Position numbers and translations under genes: made by a program
In this document: one piece after another, positions 21,101 through 29,227 of the stretch
Numbering within the stretch: the first letter of the stretch is position 1
Layout: every line of letters begins with the position of its first letter
Source of the DNA: Myxococcus sp046520405
GTDB lineage: Bacteria > Myxococcota > Myxococcia > Myxococcales > Myxococcaceae
NCBI GenBank assembly: GCA_046520405.1
Contig: JBKGHI010000008.1
Location: 1 to 64,000 of the forward strand
Length of the DNA: 64,000 bases
Reading direction: 5' to 3'
The notes under the pieces: model-generated
Database searches by the model: none
What the model saw: only the letters and a program-made list of their open reading frames with translations
Told to the model about the DNA's origin: nothing

Positions 21101-21256
21101 AGATGGCGGCGCTGGCGGCCACGGACGGTGGCGAGCAGCGCCTCCACGCCGGGCGCATCCAGCGCGGGCCGGGCGTGTGAGGCAGGTGGAGTCGGCGGGG
21201 GGAGGGGGCGGGGGCGGTAGCTCGGGGCCTGGGGTCTGCGGGGTGTCGAGGTTCAC
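18113..21256 (-). CDS. DUF4175-family membrane protein (two compensating frame breaks)
   Basis: About 1,047 codons. The N-terminal part has two membrane helices (GVASAALLLVAGGFLALL and TLLWLALPVGVAVACIFGLW) in a different frame from the rest. A third span (GALLALLVLMVALGD) follows, then a periplasmic Ig-like region and a very long Gln/Glu-rich coiled coil with repeated QQLQQLSEQQ-like runs. This order matches DUF4175 proteins. The frame is lost at about 21197-21202, where a G6 run seems one base too long, and regained at about 20930-20940, consistent with one missing base. The GTG start at 21256 precedes a proline-rich leader. The gene is translationally coupled to the peptidase-MA-like gene. 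Function is unknown; the coil suggests an envelope-spanning or structural role. Confidence 0.8.
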   Translation of the reverse strand: MNLDTPQTPGPELPPPPPPPADSTCLTRPARAGCARRGGAARHRPWPPAPPSVASGRHAGCGLRGAAAGGRRLPRVADAARGLDAAVAGVARGRGGGLHLRAVAGAARVGDDVLTARLVGEKRPELSLDVLAAVELMREPDAPGNGSPALASAFLREMDARARAVDVRTVVDSRPVRHVALGAGGALLALLVLMVALGDRWSAGMARIREMAASPKAQAQVEPITGDIELTYRYPAYTGLAPRTVPGTNGEISAPAGTEILLKTRSDRPVERAELVVNGQALPLKVTGNRDLEGSFVAKQSGHYRFAFYGARDKALAVGPDIALTVEADKAPEVSLLTPTVELEVDPGDQVALKYEASDDYGLSGMALVFRAPGAQQETRVPLPREDGRRHRGTSSWNLGNLKLDPGDRITYYVEAQDNDAVEGPKKGVSRTQVLRVYSAAEHRRAALEKAEQLWGRMVDHLADRLEGPERAKQKDPQAITAGATVDTSGESLVADMRTLAQELARERDAPTELVSALSNISESLGSHIRGTAELRRLYLRTQRARGEDWGTGNRLTAVVTEEIEELEKDILYLESLLDRQKLEALQEMAKQLSNERRELANLIEQFKSNPDEAARQAVMEQIQQLKSRIQELMQRMAEMRKGIRDEHLNAEALSEMMKDQDMRSALDDVEKLMREGKADEALAKLQELGMQMDEMLENLDQAGDEFGGEQHPELAEKFGNFMEELQDTVQEQQRVADQTRQLRDQARSQNRERLSEKGQSIKDNLMRKVQQAQESYKALEPSQLNSRAARPLEEAQAELQNVENALKVNDYDLAAEAAARAEDAARQLSMMGEQQRHLDEMFGNPEEVVKQSTELAQRLGRDARNVSEVNRQLQSLFPPPGSQLSQQEKQQLQQLSEQQSQLEERAQGLRQQMEEMQQMAPIFGEEATQQMEGAGQRMGEAARRMQGKDPGRGYGEQQAALEGLRQFQQQMQEGQRGGKGGLPLPMGAGRRQQGNGRDPKQKVELPDEDAFQAPKEFRKDLLDAMKQGAPEKYREQVKRYYEELVK

Positions 21257-21353
21257 GCTGTCCTGTCCGCTCAGTGGCGAGGCAACCCCCGGTGAGGCTG
21301 CCTATTTCCCGATTTTCTAGCAGCCGCCCTCTTCTGGCGAACCATAACGACCC

Positions 21354-21375
21354 GGGAGCCCGTCCAAGGGGCTCC
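21354..21375. other. Intergenic hairpin downstream of the MarR gene
   Basis: GGGAGCCC is followed after a short loop by GGGGCTCC, a 7-base GC-rich stem in the 220-base gap between the MarR regulator and the DUF4175 gene (both - strand). There is no T-run. The rest of the gap shows no recognisable element. Confidence 0.35.
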
Positions 21376-21477
21376 AGGTGTCTGGCGCTGGAAGGAGCGC
21401 CTGGGCGAGGGTCTGGGAGGTAACGCGGTCTTCCCCAGGTGTCTCGCCCGCGGCGAGGGAGCGGACGGGCCGCCGGC

Positions 21478-22041
21478 TCAGCGGACGGCGGGCTTGGGCG
21501 CGGTGGTCGAGTCGAACTCGACTTCGGGCATGGGCACGCCGCCCAGCTCCTGGGCCAGCGCGGTGAGCACGTCCTGCGTCGCGAGGATGCGAGGCCGCGG
21601 CAGGCGCGACAACACGCGCTGCACCGCCGACTCCACCGTGCCCTCGGACGGGATGTCGAGCGAGCGGCCCTCATCCGTCAGGGAGAACAGCGCCTTGCGC
21701 CCGTCGAGCGGGTCGGACTTGCGCTCCAGCAGGCCCCGCTTCTCCAGGCGCTTGAGGACGCCCGTCAGGGTGCTGGGATGGACGTGGAGAATCTGCGCGA
21801 GCATGCCCGCCGTGATGCCAGGGAAGCGTCCCACCAGCCGGATGACCAGCCGCTGGGGGCCGGTGAGTCCGAGCGTGGACTCCATGCGCTTCGAGGTGGA
21901 CTGGAGCCCGTGGTCCACGGCCCAGAGCAGACGCATGAACTCGAGCACTTCGCCGAGGGGCGGCCCCTTGTAGGTCCGCTCACCTTCGTGGGCTTCCAGC
22001 GTCTCTTCTGCCGGGTCCTTCGGGGATTCTTCTGCCGTCAC
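21478..22041 (-). CDS. MarR-family transcriptional regulator
   Basis: A 187-residue winged-helix regulator. The centre shows the MarR pattern: LGLTGPQRLVIRLVGRFPGITAGMLAQILHVHPSTLTGVLKRLEKRGLL as the HTH, and the wing DPLDGRKALFSLTDEG. It has extra N- and C-terminal tails of about 40 residues each; the N-tail is acidic. MarR proteins bind DNA as dimers and usually respond to small phenolics or oxidation. There is no efflux or detoxification gene beside it. The only divergent or nearby partner is the SRPBCC remnant, so the target is unclear. Confidence 0.85.
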   Translation of the reverse strand: MTAEESPKDPAEETLEAHEGERTYKGPPLGEVLEFMRLLWAVDHGLQSTSKRMESTLGLTGPQRLVIRLVGRFPGITAGMLAQILHVHPSTLTGVLKRLEKRGLLERKSDPLDGRKALFSLTDEGRSLDIPSEGTVESAVQRVLSRLPRPRILATQDVLTALAQELGGVPMPEVEFDSTTAPKPAVR

Positions 22042-22198
22042 CTGCTGCCTCCGTGTCTCAAGCCAAAGGTTTGAGTCGCAGCAGGTCTACCGCGTCGCCG
22101 TTCGGGCTGCTGCTGAAAAACCGTTGGCTGTTGACCGCCCGCGAACGGGACGTCAAGCCGGAGGCCGCGCGGCGCGGCAGGCAGGCTCCGGGGCTCCG

Positions 22199-22402
22199 CT
22201 ACGGGGCCTCGGCCGGCGCGGAGGCGTGGGCCATGGCGCGCCGCAGCTCCGCCAGGATGAGGGGCCAGCCGAATCGCGTTCCAGCGAAGGTGTACGCCAG
22301 GGGCCACCAGCGCCCGAGCGCGCCGGTGAAGAACTGGAACGCCCGGTCCACGGGGGCGTCCACGACGACCGAGTGCTGGATGGCATCCTGCTGCGTGGAC
22401 AA
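22199..22402 (-). pseudogene. SRPBCC (AHSA1/START-like) domain remnant
   Basis: A 67-codon frame starting MSTQQDAIQHSVVVDAPVDRAFQFFTGALGRWWPLAYTFAG, a clear match to the first strand and helices of SRPBCC/AHSA1 lipid-binding proteins. It breaks off after TRFGWPL, where the family should continue for about 100 more residues; none of the other frames nearby supplies them. It appears truncated by an internal deletion. SRPBCC genes often sit beside ArsR or MarR regulators, which fits the adjacent MarR gene. Confidence 0.6.
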
Positions 22403-22505
22403 GACCCCTCCCTACCCGTGGTGGCGTGCTTGTCCTGGAATGTGGGACGGACGGTGCCTGCCCGCACCCGGCGCGCGGACGCCTGGGTGCAGGGCGGGCG
22501 AGCGC

Positions 22506-23720
22506 TCAAATCTCCTCGAGCGTGAGCCGGAGGGTGGTGCCCGTGTCGTCGCGGTCCAGGACCTTGAAGGTGGCACCGGGCGGGATGAGCACCTCCTCCT
22601 CACCCGGCTTGAGCGAGGCGCCCTGGATGTCGCGGCCCGTCTTGGTCCGGATTTCGAGGATGGCGTCGCCCTCGAAGCTGGCGCCCGGGTTCTTCGCCGT
22701 GCTGGTGAAGGCGTCCCGGGTGATGATGGCGTCCTTGGTGTAGGCGTCGTAGTACTTCTTGCTGTCGCCCCGGTACACGGTGCCGGTGAACTTCGGCAGC
22801 TCGTTGAGGGCCGCGCGCGTGACGGCAATGCCATCCAGGTTGTTGCGCAGCGCCTGGGACGTAGGGCCGGCGCCATTCTTTGCCAGCGGGAAGAGGACCT
22901 GGCCGTTGTACGGCTTGAACTTCTCCTGCGTGTATTTGTAGATGGACACCTTGCCCTCGTCGGAGAGCTTGTGGATGTCCGCCACGCTGGTGGCCGTCTT
23001 CGGGTAGTCCGCCTTGTTCTGCGACAGGTGGGTGTTGGCCATGTCCACGTAGGGCTGGAACTTCCCCTCCGTGAGCACGCTCATCTGCTTGCGGTAGTTG
23101 TCCACCGTGGTGTTGTCCACGGTGAAGCCCTCGTTGAAGACGCTGGCCAGCTTCACGCGCTCCGCGTCGCCGGCCTTCACGTGCGGGCCGCCCTGGGCGA
23201 ACACGGCGCGGATGAGGTCCGCCTTGGGGCCAATCTCAGACTTGAGGGTGGCGAAGTCGGTGGAGCCGGCGTCGCCCTGGCTCCGCTGCAGCCCCTGGAG
23301 CGCGGCGAAGCCTTCATCGCTGATGTTCTTGATGGCGCCCCGGGGCACGCCCTGGGCCACGAAGGGCGCGATGACCGAGTCATCCCGGAGGACAGCGGGG
23401 CCGACAGGGACGGGCGTCACCGTCGGCGTCACGGTGGCGGGCGCCTTCGCGCCGCCCGTCACGGTCGGCTTGGGCCCGCCCAGTGAGGGCGGAGGAGGCG
23501 GCGACGTGTGGCCGCCCAGCGAGGGCGGCGGAGGCGGCGTGGTGAGGTTGGGCGCGCGGAGCGTGTTGGTGCGGGTGCCGCTCACGAAGACATCTGGCGG
23601 CTTGGGGACGCCCGTCGAGGGCGGCGGAGGAGGCGGCAGCCCGCCGGTGGTCCGCGGCGGCGGCGGCGGCGGCGGGGTGATGCTCTTCGTCGTCGTCGTG
23701 GTGGTCTTGATGCGGCCCAT
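22506..23720 (-). CDS. Putative mono-ADP-ribosyltransferase toxin with proline-rich N-terminus
   Basis: A 404-residue protein. Residues 1-110 are disordered, with a Thr run and four polyproline clusters. The C-terminal domain (about 250-404) follows the ADPrib_exo_Tox pattern of the R-S-E class: helix YKYTQEKFKPYN and LRNNLDG, VYRG (Arg317), FTST (338-341), and the acidic turn PGEEEVLIPPGATF, with the E-x-E catalytic glutamates at about 374-376. No signal peptide is present, so delivery would need a dedicated system or lysis. The ATG at 23720 has GAGGGGG about 10 bases upstream. There are no obvious immunity or chaperone genes nearby. Target residue and host protein are unknown. Confidence 0.8.
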   Translation of the reverse strand: MGRIKTTTTTTKSITPPPPPPPRTTGGLPPPPPPSTGVPKPPDVFVSGTRTNTLRAPNLTTPPPPPSLGGHTSPPPPPSLGGPKPTVTGGAKAPATVTPTVTPVPVGPAVLRDDSVIAPFVAQGVPRGAIKNISDEGFAALQGLQRSQGDAGSTDFATLKSEIGPKADLIRAVFAQGGPHVKAGDAERVKLASVFNEGFTVDNTTVDNYRKQMSVLTEGKFQPYVDMANTHLSQNKADYPKTATSVADIHKLSDEGKVSIYKYTQEKFKPYNGQVLFPLAKNGAGPTSQALRNNLDGIAVTRAALNELPKFTGTVYRGDSKKYYDAYTKDAIITRDAFTSTAKNPGASFEGDAILEIRTKTGRDIQGASLKPGEEEVLIPPGATFKVLDRDDTGTTLRLTLEEI

Positions 23721-23928
23721 GATTCTGTTCCCCCTCACCCTGGTAGGCACCAGGATGTCGATGTGCGCTTGTTCCCCATTTTCGGCGCCAATGTGGCTGG
23801 GTTGCGCCCAGAGGGGGGTGGAACAGGAATCATCAGCCTGATGACGGATGCCTGGGGCTGATGCGCACGAGACGCGGTACCGGGCCGCGGAGCGGGGAGG
23901 GGCTCCCCGCTCCGGAACGAGGGTCCGG

Positions 23929-25628
23929 CTACGGCGCGGGGGCCACGGTGGGCTTGGGCGCGGGCTTCTGCGCGGGCGCGGCCGGCGCGGGGGTGGCGGC
24001 GGGCTCCGCGGGCTTGGCCGGCATCTGCAGCGCCTTGCCGTTCTCCTGCACGATGCGCCGGTACCAGGCCTCCTGGTACTTGGGGTGGTTCACCTTGCCC
24101 TGCTCGTCGCGCACGTTGCCATCGATGTACTTCACGAGCAGCGTCTCACCGAGCTTGCGCCAGCGGGTGTGGACCTTCTCGCCCTGCTGGAGCGAGTAGT
24201 CGGTGAGGTACTGGCGGGCCTCCTCGGGGCTGCGCTTGAACTGCTCCTGGGCGCGCTTCTCGACGTCGGCTTGGTCCGCGAGGAACTGACCCTCCAGCGC
24301 GCCCTGCTCCCGCTGCACGTCCACGACCATGTCGCTCCAGCGCGCATAGGCCTGGTTCGACACCCAGTTGAACACCCAGAAGGAGGAGTCCCAGGAGAAC
24401 TCACCGCGGCTGGCCACGCCCTGGGCGAAGTTGCGCGGCACCTGCCGGATGCCGGCGTACATGGGCGTGTAGACGGTGGTGAAGGTGTCATCCACGCCGA
24501 ACCAGAGCACGCCGCCAATGGGCGCCGGCAGCCAGTCCCGCATCTGCGCGACGAAGGAGAAGCCCGTCTGCTGCGTGGAGATGGCGCGCTCGTGGACGTA
24601 CTGCTTGCCGTCCACCTCCCACGTCATGGGCCGCCAGCGGTATGGCACCGCATAGGGCCCCGCGCCCACGTCCTTCGTCATGTCCAGCGGGGTGCCCTCG
24701 AAGTGGTCGCGCATCAGCGCCATGGTGTCCTGCACGGACAGCTTCTTGTCCGGCTTCACCCACAGCGGCAGCCGCTTCTGCGGCGCCCCGCCATCCGCGT
24801 ACTCCGCGCCCAGCTTCATGGACGGGGCCGCGCGCCGGAAGATGCTCCACACGCGCGCCTCGGAGAAGCGCTGCCCGCCGAAGTCGATGGGGTTGTACGT
24901 CTCCGCGAAGTTGAAGTCCTTGTCCGCGCCCTTGAACCAGCCCTTCGCCCGGCGAAGGAGATGACGTCCGGCGAGTAGAGCGTCGTCTGCTTGTCGTTGA
25001 GCGGGAAGGTGCCGATGCGCGCCTGGTTGGCGTGCGCGGAGAGGTAGCCGTCGGGCAGCTTGCGGGCCACCCACACCGCGCCCTTCTCGCCCTTGCCCTT
25101 GCCAATCATCTCCAGCAGCCAGGCTTCCTTCGGGTCGGCGATGGAGAACGATTCGCCGCTGGAGGCGTAGCCGTGCTCGGCGACCAGCGTGGTCATCACC
25201 TGGATGGCCTCGCGCGCCGTCTTCGCCCGCTCCAGCGCGGTGTAGATGAGCGAGCCGTAGTCGACGATGCCCGCGGGGCCCGCCAGCTCCTCGCGGCCGC
25301 CGAAGGTGGACTCACCGATGGAGAGCTGGTGCTCGTTCATGTTGCCCACCACCGAGTACGTCGCGGCGGGCTGGGGGATGCGGCCCAGGAACTTGCCGGT
25401 GTCCCACTCGAAGATGTCGCGCATGGCGCCGGGCGCGTGGTGGCGCGCGGGCGTGTAGTACAGCTCACCGTACAGCTCGTGCGCGTCCGCGGCGTAGGTG
25501 ACGAAGGTGGCACCATCCGTCGTGGCGCCCTTGGAGACCAGCATGCTGGTACAGGCGAGCACGGGCGGAGCAACCAGCGCGGCCGTGACGGGCACCGCGG
25601 TCAGCAGGTTCATGAGGCGTCGGTTCAT
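23929..25628 (-). CDS. C69-family dipeptidase (frameshifted)
   Basis: An Ntn-hydrolase peptidase of the dipeptidase-A type. The signal peptide ends ...APPVLA and the predicted nucleophile Cys follows directly (ACTSMLVSKGATTDG), as expected after processing. Typical blocks follow: NMNEHQLSIGESTFGG, YGYASSGESFSIADPKEAWLLEM and YSPDVISFA. The frame then breaks at about 24950 (one base missing in a C run) and resumes as RAKGWFKGADKDFNF through the C-terminal half. The mature protein ends in an Ala/Pro/Lys-rich tail. Joined length is about 567 residues. The ATG at 25628 was chosen over 25646 because the signal peptide begins MNRRLMNLL. Likely role: periplasmic or secreted dipeptide hydrolysis. Confidence 0.85.
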
Positions 25629-25781
25629 GGCGGCGGATGGTACCAATCCACTCCCGGATGGCTACCGCCCGCAGGGGGTGCCTTCCTGGTTGCCCCTCAT
25701 GGGCCCGTCCACCCACCACGGGCCGCCGCCCCGGCCACACGAAGAATCCCGAGCGGCGGCCCTTTGCCGGAAGATGCGTTC

Positions 25782-26132
25782 TCAGTCGTTCGTCGCGCTC
25801 ACCTCCTTTCTCTCGAGAGGGACGGGCACCTGTTCGACTCGCAGCGTCGTGGGCCCGCTCAGCGCCAGATGCGCCTTGAGCTTGAGGAACTTCTTCTTGC
25901 CGAAGCCCTTCACGCGCACCAGCTCCTCCACGCGTTTGAAGGGCCGCTTCTGGCGGTGCTCGATGATGCGCTGCGCCGCCTTCTCACCGACGCCCGGCAG
26001 CAAATCCAGCTCCGCCGCGGTGGCCTCGTTGAGGTTGACCGTCCCCGTGTGCTGCGTGCGCGTCTTCGCCGCCTCCGCCACCCCGGGCCCGCACAACAGC
26101 AGGCCCACCACCACCGCGCACAGCGCCCTCAC
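25782..26132 (-). CDS. ComEA-like helix-hairpin-helix exported protein
   Basis: A 116-residue protein with signal peptide MRALCAVVVGLLLCGPGVAEA and a single ComEA-type helix-hairpin-helix domain: VNLNEATAAELDLLPGVGEKAAQRIIEHR, then VEELVRVKGFGKKKFLKL. Domains of this type bind double-stranded DNA; in competent bacteria ComEA pulls DNA into the periplasm. Its ATG overlaps the stop of the upstream small gene in an ATGA, so the two are co-translated. No other competence genes are near, so a role in DNA uptake is only inferred. Confidence 0.85.
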   Translation of the reverse strand: MRALCAVVVGLLLCGPGVAEAAKTRTQHTGTVNLNEATAAELDLLPGVGEKAAQRIIEHRQKRPFKRVEELVRVKGFGKKKFLKLKAHLALSGPTTLRVEQVPVPLERKEVSATND

Positions 26133-26377
26133 GAGTGGCCGCCCACGGGGGCGTCCAGCCCCAGCTCACCGGCGTAGCGGCCCCCGCTCATCCCCGCCGT
26201 GTCGCGCTTCTCCGCCGCCTCACGCACGTGCAGCTTCCCGTCCAGCGGCAGCACGTCCAGCAACACATTGAGCGAGCCGTCCTTGTTCACGAACGCGCTC
26301 CCCGCCCGCACCCAGATGCTCCCGCCCTTGCCCTCGCGAATGGAGAAGACCGCCAGTCGCTTACCCGCCGTCAGCAT
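26129..26377 (-). CDS. Small conserved-looking protein coupled to comEA-like gene
   Basis: An 82-residue cytoplasmic protein starting MLTAGKRLAVFSIREGKGG. The body (SIWVRAGSAFVNKDGSLNVLLDVLPLDGKLHVRE) resembles short beta-barrel modules such as DUF736, but I cannot assign it. The ATG at 26377 was chosen because the longer frame upstream (to 26548) has Arg-rich, non-protein-like composition. It overlaps the ComEA-like start by 4 bases. An OB-like single-strand-binding role would fit a DNA-handling pair, but this is speculation. Confidence 0.6.
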   Translation of the reverse strand: MLTAGKRLAVFSIREGKGGSIWVRAGSAFVNKDGSLNVLLDVLPLDGKLHVREAAEKRDTAGMSGGRYAGELGLDAPVGGHS

Positions 26378-26498
26378 CAACCACCTCCACGCTCCGCATC
26401 GCGCCACCACGGCGCGGCTGCCTCGTCGGCTTGACCGCCTGAGGTCGTGGAGGGCTTGAGCAGCCGGCGTGCCAGCGGCGCTCTCCTCGGAGCCCTCT

Positions 26499-26515
26499 CC
26501 GCACACCGTGCGCGG
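26499..26515. repeat. 17-base interrupted palindrome
   Basis: CCGCACACCGTGCGCGG: arms CCGC/GCGG and CAC/GTG are symmetric about a central C, with one A/C mismatch. It lies in the 239-base gap between the histidine kinase and the small gene at 26129, where no gene is supported. It could be an operator for the small gene/comEA-like pair. Confidence 0.3.
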
Positions 26516-26616
26516 ATGTGAGAACCGTCCCGCCGCGAGGACGGACACCGGGACTCCAGTGCCTTCTCAGGGGGCGAGAGCGCGGCGCCGAGCATGGGAG
26601 GGCGCGAAAGCGCACC

Positions 26617-29211
26617 TCATGCATGGTTCGCGTCCAGGTGCACGTCCGTCGGCGCCGGCCGCGGCCCGGAGGGGCCGCTGCGCGGAAGCACGACCGTGAA
26701 GGTGGCGCCGCGCCCCGCCTCGCTGTGGACCCGGACCACGCCCCCCAGCCTTTCGACAAGCTGACTGACGATATGGAGGCCCAGGCCCAGCCCTCCGTAG
26801 TGGCGCGATGACACCGCGCGCTCGAAGGGCCGGAATATCAGCGACTGTTGTTCCGCTGGGATGCCGATTCCCTGGTCCCTCACTTCCAGGAGGGCGGTCC
26901 TGGCGTCCCCTCCGACCTGGATTTCAATGGGCTTGCCCTCGCCGTACTTGATCGCATTCGAGAGCAGGTTGGTGACAATCTGGTCGAGCCGCGACCGGTC
27001 CCAGATTCCTGGCATCGGTGTGTCGGCATGAACCCGGAGCGTGGCGCCGGAGAGGGCCAGCTCGGGGGTGAAGCGTGCCGCGATGTCTTGGACCAGCGCG
27101 GCGAGGTCCACTTCCTCCAACTCCAGTTCGAGCCGCCCGGCATGGATGCGCGAGACATCGAGCAGCGTGTTGACGAGCTTCGCCATGCGCATCGCCTGGC
27201 GTTCAATGCCTTCGACCGAGCGGGCCACGGTCTCCGCCGAACCCGTGCGGAGCGCTCCCGACCGGACGCGGCGCAGCAAGCCCTGGACGGACAGTTGGAG
27301 CGAGGTGACCGGGGTCTTCAGCTCGTGGGAGGCAACGGAGAGGAACTCATCGCGAAGGCCGATGGCCTGCTGGGCTTCCTGGTAGAGCCGGGCGTTGTCC
27401 ACGGCCATGGCCGCGCGGCGCGCCAGCTCCTGCGCGAGGATGAGCTCGGCCAGGCCATAGCGGCTCGCGCCGTCCATCCGGGCGAGCGTGAGCGCGCCGA
27501 GCGTCCGGCCGCGCGCGAGGAGCGGCACCGACAGCCAGGACTGGAACTCAAGGACGCCGCACCCGGGCGCCGCGGAGCCGCAACCCTCCAGGAGGAACTC
27601 CGGCTCACCGCGGCGGAGCACCTGCCCAGGGCCATGCGTGGCATTGAGGTCCGGTGGCGCGGAGTCGTCCCGCGTGGGCCACCTGGCCCGCAGGGCCCGG
27701 GATTGGGCCACCGCGATCCGCTGAGGAGAATGATCGCCGACCAGCAGGTCGACCGCGCACCAGTCCGCGAATTGTTGGACGGTCAGCGCCGCCACGTTCC
27801 GTAGCGCGTCCTCGGGGACGAGCGCGCCGGCGAGCAGCCCCGAGGTTTCTGACAGGAACGCGGACCTTCCTTCCTGCTCCTCGGCCCGGGCCCGCGCTTG
27901 CTGCTCACGCAGGAAGGTCTGGTCGCGCTCCTGCTCGGCCCGGCGTTGCTCGGTGATGTCGATGCCGGTGCCGATGATGTACTCAATCGCTCCCGTCGGG
28001 CTGCGGAGGACGTTGCTGGACCATGAGATGAGGCGGCGCTCCCCCGCTCGCGTGAGCCAGCAGCTCTCGTACTCTGCATGCCCCTGGCCCGCGGCGAGCC
28101 GGGAGAAGTCCCGCGCGACCCGCTCCGCTTCTTCCGGAGCCTGGAGCTGCTTCCAGAACCGCGCACCGCGAAGCTCCTCGAAGGAGTAGCCGGTCATCTC
28201 CTGGCATGCACGGTTGAAGCGGACGATGCGGCCCTCCGCATCCAGGACGACGACGAGCGCGCGGGCCGTATCCAGCACCGCCGAGCTGAAGTCTCGCTCG
28301 TGCTGGAGGGCCCGCTCCGTGCGCTGTCGAGCGGTGATGTCCCGGAAGTAGACGGCCCGCCCATAGTAGACGCCGTCCGCGCTCACCACCGGGGCGTCAT
28401 ACTGCTCGAACACGCGGCCGTCCTTGAGTCGAAGCTCGTCGTGTCCCGACGCGTCGAGGTGTTCGCTGAAGAAGGCCGCGCGCGCCGTGAGCCTGTCGGG
28501 CTCCTCCACGAGTCCGGCCGCCGCGCGGACCAGCGTCTCGAAGGGTTCAGACAGGAGGTCCTCCTCCAGCCCCCACATCTGCGCGAAGCGGCGGTTGTGG
28601 GTGAGAATCCTTCCATCCAGGGCGGAGATGAGGATGCCCTCGTCCGAGGCCTCGCTCAGGGACTCCAGCAGCGTCTTCTGCTGGTGGAGCGCGCGCTCGC
28701 TGTCCAGCGTCCGCGTGAAGAGCTGCCGGTGCATCAGCACGGTACGGAGTACACCGCAGAGGCGCTCCACCATGCCTCGGTACTGCCGTGGCAGGTGCGG
28801 CTCGCGCTCGAAGTACAGCCGCAGCGCGCTGGCGCTGTGCTCCGCGCCCGTCCCCATGATGGGAATGGACCAGCGCACGAGCCCCGGCGATTCCAGCTCC
28901 GGAAAGGGCAGGCTCACCGCGGCGGGCTCTTGCTTCCCGGCGGGCTCGGAAGGGGCGGGAATCGGGAGCCGGCGGGACGCAGCGGAGAGCCCACTCGCCC
29001 CCTGGAGTCCGACCTGTCCCCGCGCATCCACCTGGACCCAGAGGGCGACCGTGCATCCCAGCCGCTCCGCGACGCGATCCATGAACGCGTCCGTGGGCTT
29101 GTTCGGATGGAAGAGGTCGAGCGCCGCGACGGTGAGCTCCTGGAGCACGCTCAGCAGCGCGAGGCGCTCCTCGGTGAGCTTCCGGTCCGCGTCCACGCAA
29201 GGGTCCGCCAT
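26617..29211 (-). CDS. PAS/GAF sensor histidine kinase
   Basis: An 864-residue soluble histidine kinase. Order: an N-terminal sensory region of about 170 residues, two PAS domains (EGILISALDGRILTHNRRF; ALVVVLDAEGRIVRFNRACQEMTGYSFEEL) each followed by a PAC-like segment, a coiled coil, a GAF domain (about 460-610), HisKA with the phospho-acceptor in SVASHELKTPV, and HATPase_c with N-box LLSNAIKYGEG, G1 DQGIGIP and G2 GGLGLGLHI. There is no membrane span or receiver domain. The start at 29211 lies 16 bases after the FIST gene stop, so the two form an operon. The partner response regulator is not in the window. It probably reads a signal bound by the FIST protein. Confidence 0.9.
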   Translation of the reverse strand: MADPCVDADRKLTEERLALLSVLQELTVAALDLFHPNKPTDAFMDRVAERLGCTVALWVQVDARGQVGLQGASGLSAASRRLPIPAPSEPAGKQEPAAVSLPFPELESPGLVRWSIPIMGTGAEHSASALRLYFEREPHLPRQYRGMVERLCGVLRTVLMHRQLFTRTLDSERALHQQKTLLESLSEASDEGILISALDGRILTHNRRFAQMWGLEEDLLSEPFETLVRAAAGLVEEPDRLTARAAFFSEHLDASGHDELRLKDGRVFEQYDAPVVSADGVYYGRAVYFRDITARQRTERALQHERDFSSAVLDTARALVVVLDAEGRIVRFNRACQEMTGYSFEELRGARFWKQLQAPEEAERVARDFSRLAAGQGHAEYESCWLTRAGERRLISWSSNVLRSPTGAIEYIIGTGIDITEQRRAEQERDQTFLREQQARARAEEQEGRSAFLSETSGLLAGALVPEDALRNVAALTVQQFADWCAVDLLVGDHSPQRIAVAQSRALRARWPTRDDSAPPDLNATHGPGQVLRRGEPEFLLEGCGSAAPGCGVLEFQSWLSVPLLARGRTLGALTLARMDGASRYGLAELILAQELARRAAMAVDNARLYQEAQQAIGLRDEFLSVASHELKTPVTSLQLSVQGLLRRVRSGALRTGSAETVARSVEGIERQAMRMAKLVNTLLDVSRIHAGRLELELEEVDLAALVQDIAARFTPELALSGATLRVHADTPMPGIWDRSRLDQIVTNLLSNAIKYGEGKPIEIQVGGDARTALLEVRDQGIGIPAEQQSLIFRPFERAVSSRHYGGLGLGLHIVSQLVERLGGVVRVHSEAGRGATFTVVLPRSGPSGPRPAPTDVHLDANHA

Positions 29212-29227
29212 GTCCGACCTCGTCCCA

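Noticed and set aside
26460..26620. Possible group II intron or IS end, suggested by a motif like CCGTGCGCGGATGTGAGAACCGTC
   Set aside because: I could not align it with domain V or any known terminal repeat, and no reverse transcriptase or transposase is nearby. Only the short palindrome is kept as a feature.
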